A stretch of 5,007 nt of DNA from positions 1 to 5,007 of the forward strand of contig CAZHZL010000127.1 in assembly GCA_964537245.1 (NCBI GenBank), read 5' to 3'. Position 1 is the stretch's first letter, and every line of letters starts with the position of its first letter. Below the pieces are notes generated by a model. That model was not told the origin of the DNA, did not search any database, and was given only the letters and a program-made list of their open reading frames with translations. The DNA is from UMGS1840 sp964537245. Its GTDB lineage: Bacteria; Bacillota; Clostridia; UMGS1840. Shown piece by piece: positions 1 to 5,007 of the stretch. A program made the translations under genes and the position numbers.

Positions 1-873
1 ATAATTCTTCTGACTGAATACGGGAAAAGTCCGGCAGACAGTGCCGACAATCGGAATAAGCCTGTCAATCATACTTCCCATATATACTCTTGCATCAATT
101 TCATTAAGATTTAAGCTGAGAAAAGTATTCATTTTGTCATCAGGAAGTGTGCTGTAAAGATTCTTTTGGCAATATTTTTCTTTTAGTATATTTACCTTTT
201 CTATAATAAAAGTTACACTGTTAAAATGAAAAATCGCTTCAAGAAGATAATTGTTAAGCATCCCCTGAAAATCATCAGAAAGATTATAAATATAAAGCTT
301 ATTCAAAAGATTTATATATTTATCATAAGAATACTTGGAAAAATCAACCTTATTTCCAAAAGGAATCTTTGCGTAATAATATAAAATATTCCGTAAAATT
401 TCTTCATCGCTTTTCTTACAGCGTATAAGTATTTTTCCGTCGGCTTTTTGAATGCAATTATCAGATATTACAGAAAGCACATCGGTGCATACCCCATCTT
501 CAAAATCCTTTAATATTTTTCTGAAATTACTGTTTAAAGTAGTTTTCAAGGAAGAATACTTATCGGTATCTGAATATTCGTTTTCAGTTTCTTCTATGCT
601 GAAATTCTTTATTATCGTTTCCAGATTTATAGTTTCTTTGTCAGAAAGAATTTCATAATGTATATATTCAGTTAAATACTGCTCCAAAAGTGCTTTTAGC
701 ATTTCATAATCCATACTGAAGTTTTCAGAAAAAATTTCAGCTATATATTCAGCAGTCTTTGATACTATATCTTCGCCCTGCATCTTTATAACATCATCGC
801 AATCCAATGCATATAAATATTTCAATTTGTGCTTATCTGCTTCAATATGAAAAGAATCAATAAATAATTTCAT
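1..873 (-). CDS. Hypothetical protein, N-terminal 291 codons (C-terminus beyond left edge)
   Basis: I do not recognise this protein. An uninterrupted minus-strand frame runs from an ATG at 873-871 to position 1 with no stop, so at least 291 residues are present and the C-terminus is missing. The start is supported by a GGTGAT ribosome-binding site at 882-877 and a strong promoter just upstream (943-915). The sequence is rich in Lys, Glu, Asp, Ile, Leu, Tyr and Asn and looks mainly alpha-helical. A polar acidic stretch at about residues 93-108 may link two helical blocks. No signal peptide, membrane segment, P-loop or known catalytic motif is visible. Cysteines are scattered (C25, C129, C140, C152, C235, C280) without a zinc-finger spacing. 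It is divergent from the integrase operon and shares its intergenic region. It could be cargo of the same element or a gene at its border; the sequence does not decide. The coding call is firm, the function unknown. Confidence 0.85.
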   Translation of the reverse strand, partial: MKLFIDSFHIEADKHKLKYLYALDCDDVIKMQGEDIVSKTAEYIAEIFSENFSMDYEMLKALLEQYLTEYIHYEILSDKETINLETIIKNFSIEETENEYSDTDKYSSLKTTLNSNFRKILKDFEDGVCTDVLSVISDNCIQKADGKILIRCKKSDEEILRNILYYYAKIPFGNKVDFSKYSYDKYINLLNKLYIYNLSDDFQGMLNNYLLEAIFHFNSVTFIIEKVNILKEKYCQKNLYSTLPDDKMNTFLSLNLNEIDARVYMGSMIDRLIPIVGTVCRTFPVFSQKNY

Positions 874-886
874 AATATCACCATTT

Positions 887-945
887 TATTTACATTTTTG
901 CTTGTTTATCTGTAATTATAGCATATTAGTTTTAAAATGTAAATA
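887..945. repeat. Perfect 12-bp inverted repeat flanking the minus-strand promoter
   Basis: The left arm TATTTACATTTT (887-898) is the exact reverse complement of the right arm AAAATGTAAATA (934-945), with 35 bp between. The arms flank the minus-strand -10 box almost symmetrically. The right arm contains the minus-strand -35 hexamer, and the left arm lies in the 5' leader just before the ribosome-binding site. This is a plausible layout for paired operator half-sites of a repressor, possibly the HTH protein encoded at 1052, or for recombinase/excisionase arm sites. The arms are AT-rich, so part of the match could be chance. Seen directly: the repeat. Inferred: the role. Confidence 0.5.
915..943 (-). 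promoter_or_regulatory. Sigma-A type promoter for the minus-strand gene
   Basis: Reading the minus strand, TTTACA (943-938; five of six consensus bases) is followed after 17 bp by a perfect TATAAT (920-915). A TG two bases before it (923-922) gives an extended -10. Transcription should start near 908, leaving a leader of about 35 nt that carries the GGTGAT ribosome-binding site. Confidence 0.75.
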
Positions 946-978
946 TTTTTATAGTATTTTTATTTTATATATCAATAT

Positions 979-1006
979 TTTTCACGAAATAATTTTATGA
1001 TATAAT
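979..1006 (+). promoter_or_regulatory. Probable promoter of the xis-int operon
   Basis: A perfect TATAAT lies at 1001-1006. A weak -35 match, TTTTCA (979-984), sits 16 bp upstream. Transcription would start near 1013, about 39 nt before the ATG at 1052. The -10 is good and the -35 poor, so it may be weak or need activation. It is the best candidate driving the plus-strand genes. Confidence 0.55.
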
Positions 1007-1036
1007 AAAAGCATGTTTCGGAACAAAATTTCTATG

Positions 1037-1044
1037 AAAGGAGG
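1037..1044 (+). promoter_or_regulatory. Ribosome-binding site that fixes the xis-like start
   Basis: AAAGGAGG, close to a full anti-16S match, sits 7 nt before the ATG at 1052. In-frame ATGs at 1013 and 1034 have no such site. The 1013 ATG would also fall at the predicted transcription start, and 1034 overlaps the Shine-Dalgarno itself. The 57-aa form is therefore preferred over the 70-aa one. Confidence 0.85.
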
Positions 1045-1051
1045 ACTCGGT

Positions 1052-1225
1052 ATGCCAAAGGTTCTTACAATAAGTGAAGTCAGCGAAATTCTTAAGGTTT
1101 CACGTTCAACCGTTTACCGAATTATAAAGGAAAACGACCTTAAAGCTATCAAAGTCAGAAAAACTATAAGAGTTAAACCAAGCGATCTGGAAGAATATCT
1201 TGCTATATATCCGACAGTAGTATAA
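1052..1225 (+). CDS. Excisionase-family helix-turn-helix DNA-binding protein
   Basis: This is a 57-aa protein of the HTH_17/excisionase family, a compact MerR-like winged-helix fold found in small recombination directionality factors. The pattern is clear. LTISEVSEILKVS (5-17) forms the first helices, SRSTVYRIIKENDL (17-30) is the recognition helix region, and the wing with its closing helix (IRVKPSDLEEYL) is at 39-50. Almost nothing lies outside the domain. Its partner is the integrase immediately downstream, whose ATG overlaps its stop codon (TAATG at 1223-1227), so the two are probably translationally coupled. By family it should bind DNA near the attachment site and bias recombination towards excision. 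Some family members act as transcriptional regulators instead, and it could act on the divergent promoter region just upstream. The domain call is strong; the excisionase role rests on the neighbour. Confidence 0.88.
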   Translation: MPKVLTISEVSEILKVSRSTVYRIIKENDLKAIKVRKTIRVKPSDLEEYLAIYPTVV

Positions 1226-2433
1226 TGGCTAAAAAATCAAGGAATCCCAACAATACGGGAAGCCGTAAAGTTATGCCCGACGGCAGAATCACATATAAAT
1301 CAATGGTTGGAAAAAAAGCAGACGGAAAACCGCTGTATATTCAGGTGTACCAGAGAAAAGGTGAAACGCCGTCTCAACTAAAGGCAAGATTTGATAAAGA
1401 GCTTGAAAAATACGAAGCAATAAACTCAAATTTTGAATTTGATTCGCCAATGTATAATATTGTGAAAAAAGGCGGTGAAACAACTGCTGAAATTTTTTTA
1501 AAGCAATTTATTGATGATTTCAAGAAGCCTGTTGTTAAGCCTACAACTTTAGCATATTACAGAAATCTCTATAATTCAAATATTGTTCCGTATATTGGTA
1601 AATATAAATTAAAAGAATTAAAACCGATACTTCTTCAGAATTTACTTCTGGAACTTGCGGAACAGAATTTATCTTATAGGACTATAAAAGGCGTTGCACA
1701 GTTTTTGAAATCAGCATTTTCTGAAGCGGTATATAACGAGCTTATAGAAAAAAATCCTGCTGAAAATTTAAAAATTCCTAAAAAATCTTCAAAGAAAGCC
1801 ATTTCCGCATTCACAAAAGAAGAGCAGAAGATTTTTATGGACGCAATAAAAGGTCATACTCACGAAGTATTTTTTACAATGGCACTTACAACAGGTGCAA
1901 GAGTTGGTGAAATGTTAGGTTTAAAATGGGACAATGTTGATATGGAGAAAAGAGTGATACACATAAGAGAAAATCTTACTGTTACTTATGAAAAAGGTGA
2001 AAAGTGCAAGGTTTATCTCGGAACTCCGAAATCAACTGCAGGCATAAGGACAATTCCTATTTCAGACAGCTTGTATCACCTTTTAATTAAGCATCAGAAA
2101 GAACACGAAGCTTTGTTTGGTGAAGTTGAAGGCTTTGTTTTTAAAACTATACACAACTCTTGTTATCATTCTCAAAGCTCAATAAGCAAAGCGCTGAAAG
2201 AAATTTGCCGAAAAAATAATCTTCCCGTTCTTAATCTTCACGCACTCCGTCATACATTCGCAACCCGAGGTTTAGAGGCAGGCATACTTCCAAGAGCAAT
2301 GGAAAAGCTTATGGGACATTCAACGTGGGAGCTGTTTTTCAATACATATTCCCATGTTATGCCCGACACATACACCTTGGAATCAGAAAAGCTTGTTGAA
2401 GCTATAAATAAAATTAACAGCCCTGATGAATAA
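1225..2433 (+). CDS. int: Tyrosine recombinase / phage-type integrase
   Basis: This 402-aa site-specific tyrosine recombinase has the usual size for Tn916-like and phage integrases. Residues 10-64 look like an AP2-like arm-binding domain. Residues 85-186 form the SAM-like core-binding domain (TTLAYYRNLYNSNIVPYIG is the typical start). The catalytic domain spans about 195-400. All six active-site positions are visible: R226 in TGARVGEMLGLKW, K269 in GTPKSTAGIRTIPIS, H339 and R342 in HALRHTFATRGLEAG, H365 in LMGHST, and nucleophile Y375 in NTYSHV. The gene appears intact and active. The start overlaps the preceding stop by one base and has no Shine-Dalgarno, so it probably depends on reinitiation after the upstream gene. 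It should catalyse integration and excision of a mobile element. No attachment-site pair or tRNA gene is visible in the window, so its target is unknown. Unusually, it is followed in the same orientation by cargo genes with only a short gap. Confidence 0.96.
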   Translation: MAKKSRNPNNTGSRKVMPDGRITYKSMVGKKADGKPLYIQVYQRKGETPSQLKARFDKELEKYEAINSNFEFDSPMYNIVKKGGETTAEIFLKQFIDDFKKPVVKPTTLAYYRNLYNSNIVPYIGKYKLKELKPILLQNLLLELAEQNLSYRTIKGVAQFLKSAFSEAVYNELIEKNPAENLKIPKKSSKKAISAFTKEEQKIFMDAIKGHTHEVFFTMALTTGARVGEMLGLKWDNVDMEKRVIHIRENLTVTYEKGEKCKVYLGTPKSTAGIRTIPISDSLYHLLIKHQKEHEALFGEVEGFVFKTIHNSCYHSQSSISKALKEICRKNNLPVLNLHALRHTFATRGLEAGILPRAMEKLMGHSTWELFFNTYSHVMPDTYTLESEKLVEAINKINSPDE

Positions 2434-2446
2434 AATCTTCAGGGCT
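2419..2446 (+). other. Hairpin spanning the integrase stop codon
   Basis: AGCCCTGA (2419-2426) and TCAGGGCT (2439-2446) form a perfect 8-bp stem with a 12-nt loop containing the TAA stop (2431-2433). It is not followed by a T-tract: the next bases are TGAAAGGAG, the ribosome-binding site of the next gene. It is therefore unlikely to be a Rho-independent terminator for the plus strand. It may limit readthrough, act as an RNA-processing or stability element, or set the ratio of integrase to cargo. On the minus strand only a broken T-rich stretch follows, too weak to call. Confidence 0.5.
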
Positions 2447-2448
2447 TG

Positions 2449-2455
2449 AAAGGAG
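2449..2455 (+). promoter_or_regulatory. Ribosome-binding site of the 562-aa gene
   Basis: AAAGGAG precedes the ATG at 2468 by 12 nt, slightly longer than ideal, and begins 3 nt after the hairpin over the integrase stop. No promoter-like pair is obvious in the 34-nt gap, so the gene is probably transcribed from upstream. Confidence 0.7.
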
Positions 2456-2467
2456 TTATTTATAAAA

Positions 2468-4156
2468 ATGGAAAATTATTTTAAACATTTTGAAAATCCG
2501 GATAATCCGGGTGTTTTTATTACAAACCCAACTCAATGCTATCCTACGGGATATGTAAGAGCTGAACCTGTAAACGAAGCAGCACTTGCAATAAATAATT
2601 ACGGCGAGACATTGGTTGTATTACCAAACGAAAACAAGATGGCTTTTGTTTCTATGAAAAATATGAAATTAAAGCCTACATATATAAGCGAAGGCACCAT
2701 AACAGAAGTATGCGAAATAATGGTACATACAGAGAAAGCAAAAAAAGAGCCCTTTTATATTTTTACAGTATGTACAGCTTCATTTTATACTAATCAGTTT
2801 ATCGTTTCAAAAAGTGATATGGAAAATCCAAAGAAATTCTTCAATATTCTTTCAAAAAACGGTATAAGAGTTTTCTTGAAATACAGAAATTCCGCTATGA
2901 TTGAGTTGTTTCTTTTATATATTTATAAAAATCTAAAAATAACCGGCATCGAATACCCCTACTCGCCCGGTTGGCATAATAAAAAATTTTATATATGCGA
3001 AGAAATCTCATATCTTACTACTCCGTTTTTTAAAAAGAAGCTCCGTTATGATAACTCTATATCACCTGCAAAATCTGCTAAAAATTTTCTTGACTGCATC
3101 ATAAATCTGAATAACAGACTTTTATCATTTTTTATTTTTATTATAATACATTCAGCAATACTTCATAGCTTAATTCCCAAATCATTACAACTAAAAAAGC
3201 CTATCGTTTTTTTCGGTGAATCACAGATACTAAATAAGTTATATGATTTATTTTTTTGTTTTTTTAAGGAAGATGATTCTCATAAGTCCTTTCTGCACGA
3301 TAAAGATGTTATAGCAAAACTTGAGGACAGCAAGGACGAGATTTTTGCAATAACAGACAGTCCCAAGACATATTATCAGAAAAATGTCTCAACCGAGAAC
3401 TTCGGTAATATTAAAAATTATCTTGAAAGCGGCAAAACACAATGTATTTGTATAATTCTTTCAAACTGCGGAATAGCAAAAAACGAGCCTGATGTTATCG
3501 GTATCAGTATTAAAGATATAAACATACATAGTCTTATTGATACTGACAATTCATATTTACAAACTCATCTAAAGCATTTTACAAGCTGGGCAGAAAAATC
3601 TGAAATTTCTTTTCGTAAGCTTCCTTTGGAACATAGCAATATTGAGTATCATAGTCAGGCAAATATGTTTTTAAATATTTTGAAAATAACAACCGTTTAT
3701 TACGATGAAGTTGCAAATATTGATTTATTCCGTATTTTTAAAATAAAAAGCGGTACTCATGCTGAAAAGCTGATTTCTGAATTTTTGAATACTACACAAA
3801 AAGATATGTGTGGAGACTGGATTTGCGAAAAATTCAAGGAAGTGTTTTTTGATTTGATAGATAAAAACAAGCTTATACTATGTAATCCCCGTGATGATTT
3901 TATTTTTTCAGACGATAGAATCACAGCTTTGGAATATACCACAGATATTTGCATAAGATACTGCGATATGGATAAATTTGTGAAATACATTGATAAAAAT
4001 TTACGAGTTATAGATATTTTGAGAGAATTAAAATCAATGGACTTACTTATATCAGACAAAGATAAGCTCATCAGAAAAAGAGCAATCAAAAACACCTATA
4101 TTGATATGGTATCAATAAAAAAAGATTTTCTGACTAAAGAAATAGGTGAATTATAA
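2468..4156 (+). CDS. Hypothetical protein with DUF927-like helicase layout but no Walker A motif
   Basis: This intact 562-aa protein is not one I recognise by name. Its layout recalls DUF927-type (primase/helicase-like) ATPases. Residues 95-160 form an alpha/beta block with FFNILSKNGIRVFLKYR (124-140). A GWH motif (168-170) is followed by NKKFYI. A hydrophobic helix (218-237) leads into KKPIVFFGES (243-252), where DUF927 proteins carry their P-loop. Here the following residues (QILNKLYDLF) do not form GxxxxGK[ST], so ATP binding at this site is doubtful. FAITDSP (293-299) occupies the place expected for Walker B but lacks a DE pair. Residues about 500-552 (RVIDILRELKSMDLLISD, then a basic RKRAIKN) look like a C-terminal winged helix. 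The helix at 218-237 is hydrophobic enough to be predicted as a membrane span; I favour a buried helix, because there is no signal or second span. The gene lies between the integrase and a HerA-like ATPase, 12 nt before the latter, which suggests the two products work together. The coding call is firm; the family link is tentative and from memory. Confidence 0.8.
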   Translation: MENYFKHFENPDNPGVFITNPTQCYPTGYVRAEPVNEAALAINNYGETLVVLPNENKMAFVSMKNMKLKPTYISEGTITEVCEIMVHTEKAKKEPFYIFTVCTASFYTNQFIVSKSDMENPKKFFNILSKNGIRVFLKYRNSAMIELFLLYIYKNLKITGIEYPYSPGWHNKKFYICEEISYLTTPFFKKKLRYDNSISPAKSAKNFLDCIINLNNRLLSFFIFIIIHSAILHSLIPKSLQLKKPIVFFGESQILNKLYDLFFCFFKEDDSHKSFLHDKDVIAKLEDSKDEIFAITDSPKTYYQKNVSTENFGNIKNYLESGKTQCICIILSNCGIAKNEPDVIGISIKDINIHSLIDTDNSYLQTHLKHFTSWAEKSEISFRKLPLEHSNIEYHSQANMFLNILKITTVYYDEVANIDLFRIFKIKSGTHAEKLISEFLNTTQKDMCGDWICEKFKEVFFDLIDKNKLILCNPRDDFIFSDDRITALEYTTDICIRYCDMDKFVKYIDKNLRVIDILRELKSMDLLISDKDKLIRKRAIKNTYIDMVSIKKDFLTKEIGEL

Positions 4157-4161
4157 AGGAG
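4155..4161 (+). promoter_or_regulatory. Ribosome-binding site of the HerA-like ATPase, overlapping the upstream stop
   Basis: AAAGGAG begins within the TAA stop (4154-4156) of the preceding gene and lies 7 nt before the ATG at 4169. The overlap indicates translational coupling of the two cargo genes. Confidence 0.85.
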
Positions 4162-4168
4162 ACAAAAA

Positions 4169-5007
4169 ATGCTTATAGGAAGAAGTAATGATAATACAGA
4201 TGTTTTTATTGACCTAAATAAGAAACACAATATAAATAATTTCATAAATATTTCAGGAACTGCAGGTTCAGGTAAAACAAGCTTAATTAAATCTATAATA
4301 AAAGGTGTAGCAGCTGATAATATCCCATGCATAATTTTTGATTTTTCAGACAGCTACCGTAAAAAAGAGATGACAAAGATTTTTCCCCTGCTTATATACA
4401 AAAATGTTGAAGAAAGCGGATTAGGTATAAATCCGTTTTATCCACAAGATAAGTATATTGAAGGAGCTGCACACCTTGAAAATAATTACCAAATTGCAGA
4501 GCGGATAACAGATTTAATCTGCAGATGTCTTAAAATAAGAGGAGAAATTCAGAAAAATGTTTTGCAAAAAGCAATACTCACTGAAATTACAGTTAACAGT
4601 ACAAACGCAAATTTTTCAAATGTAGCTATCCTTTGCGGAAAAAATGCAGTCGGAAAGAAAATAACTGCTTTAACAAGTCCCGATTTATTTAAGATTCCAT
4701 TAAAATGGGAACACACTATCATTCCGGGAACACCAACTGTCATACAACTTTCAGATGTTTCTCCGCTTAACAGAATTCTATTTACAGAAATGCTTCTATC
4801 TGACCTGTGGAACGAAACAAAAAAAGGCGTTTTAGGTACATATATTTTATGCATTGATGAAATTCAACATCTGTCCTTTTCTCCCGGCTCAATTATGGAC
4901 AGTATGATTCGTGAGGGAAGAAAATACAATCTTTCGCTTATTCTGTCAACACAGTTTGCAGATAAGAAAAATCAGAATATGTGTGAGCTTTTGAATCAAA
5001 GCGGTAT
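4169..5007 (+). CDS. HerA/FtsK-superfamily ATPase, DptH-like, N-terminal 279 codons
   Basis: The frame is open to the right edge, so the C-terminus is missing. This is a P-loop motor ATPase of the HerA/FtsK class. Walker A is GTAGSGKTS (30-38), preceded by a strand ending NISG. IIFDFSDSY (55-63) is the following strand. GINPF (86-90) matches the NPF element of HerA/VirB4-type ATPases. Walker B is YILCIDEIQHL (225-235). IREGRKYNLSLILSTQ (247-262) matches the REGRK...TQ signature of this group, with a likely trans-acting arginine and a polar sensor. No DNA-contacting or membrane N-domain precedes the P-loop, unlike FtsK or classic HerA with its HAS barrel; the ATPase starts almost at residue 1. 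The overall run of motifs most recalls the ATPase domain of DptH, the restriction protein of DND phosphorothioation systems, but no dnd or other dpt genes are visible. It should be a hexameric, DNA-translocating motor in the cytoplasm. The ATPase class is confident; the DptH likeness is from memory and moderate. Confidence 0.88.
   Translation, partial: MLIGRSNDNTDVFIDLNKKHNINNFINISGTAGSGKTSLIKSIIKGVAADNIPCIIFDFSDSYRKKEMTKIFPLLIYKNVEESGLGINPFYPQDKYIEGAAHLENNYQIAERITDLICRCLKIRGEIQKNVLQKAILTEITVNSTNANFSNVAILCGKNAVGKKITALTSPDLFKIPLKWEHTIIPGTPTVIQLSDVSPLNRILFTEMLLSDLWNETKKGVLGTYILCIDEIQHLSFSPGSIMDSMIREGRKYNLSLILSTQFADKKNQNMCELLNQSG

Noticed and set aside
452..658. Plus-strand open frame of 68 codons
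   Set aside because: It lies wholly inside the long minus-strand frame 873-1, lacks a ribosome-binding site, and reads as low-complexity hydrophobic and Ser-rich sequence.
1029..1039. Small hairpin TTTC-tat-GAAA before the first ribosome-binding site
   Set aside because: A 4-bp AT-rich stem with a 3-nt loop is too weak to call a regulatory structure.
1013..1051. Upstream ATGs (1013, 1034) as start of the excisionase-like gene
   Set aside because: The 1013 ATG coincides with the predicted transcription start and has no ribosome-binding site, and 1034 overlaps the Shine-Dalgarno. AAAGGAGG with 7-nt spacing points to 1052.
1289..1483. Minus-strand open frame of 64 codons
   Set aside because: Antisense to the N-terminal part of a clear integrase gene, with no ribosome-binding site or recognisable domain.
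2419..2446. Rho-independent terminator after the integrase
   Set aside because: The stem is perfect but no T-tract follows it on the plus strand, and the ribosome-binding site of the next gene begins 3 nt later.
3119..3178. Transmembrane segment in the 562-aa protein (residues 218-237)
   Set aside because: It is hydrophobic, but it is single, internal, lacks a signal context, and sits where DUF927-type proteins have a buried helix before the P-loop strand. Not excluded, only unsupported.
3757..4332. Two adjacent minus-strand open frames (4095-3757 and 4332-4096)
   Set aside because: Antisense shadows of the 562-aa gene and of the ATPase start; the second covers the Walker A coding region in antisense.
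4549..4854. Minus-strand open frame of 101 codons
   Set aside because: Antisense to the HerA-like ATPase, whose own frame carries Walker B and REGRK motifs; no independent coding evidence.
1..5007. CRISPR arrays, tRNA or rRNA genes, insertion sequences
   Set aside because: No regularly spaced repeats, tRNA cloverleaf or TTCGA-type arm context, rRNA segments or transposase motifs were seen on reading both strands.

Overview
The window is AT-rich (roughly 30% GC by eye) and uses strong AAAGGAG-type Shine-Dalgarno sites and TAA stops. Its Tn916-like tyrosine integrase and excisionase-type helix-turn-helix protein fit a low-GC Firmicute, most likely a gut Clostridium/Ruminococcus-type bacterium. 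The organism is an inference from style, not from a marker gene. No rRNA, tRNA, CRISPR array or insertion sequence is visible.

Layout: (1) Positions 1-873, minus strand: the N-terminal 291 codons of an unrecognised, helix-rich protein that runs off the left edge. (2) Positions 874-1051: a divergent promoter region. A strong minus-strand promoter sits between the arms of a perfect 12-bp inverted repeat, and a weaker plus-strand promoter faces the other way. (3) Positions 1052-2433: a 57-aa excisionase-like HTH protein and a 402-aa tyrosine integrase, joined by a TAATG stop/start overlap. The integrase keeps all six catalytic positions. (4) Positions 2468-4156: a 562-aa protein whose layout resembles DUF927-type helicase-like ATPases, but whose expected P-loop position carries no Walker A motif. 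(5) Positions 4169-5007: the first 279 codons of an intact HerA/FtsK-superfamily ATPase with clear Walker A, Walker B and REGRK...STQ motifs. It is closest in feel to the ATPase domain of DptH from phosphorothioation-dependent restriction, and it runs off the right edge.

The four plus-strand genes are tightly spaced (1-nt overlap, 34-nt gap, 12-nt gap) and probably form one transcription unit. The reading offered here is a mobile integrative element whose recombination module is transcribed together with a two-gene ATPase cargo: an apparently inactive DUF927-like partner and a HerA-like motor. This could be the start of a defence or DNA-processing system. That function is inferred. The genes beyond 5007, which would hold any effector, are not visible.
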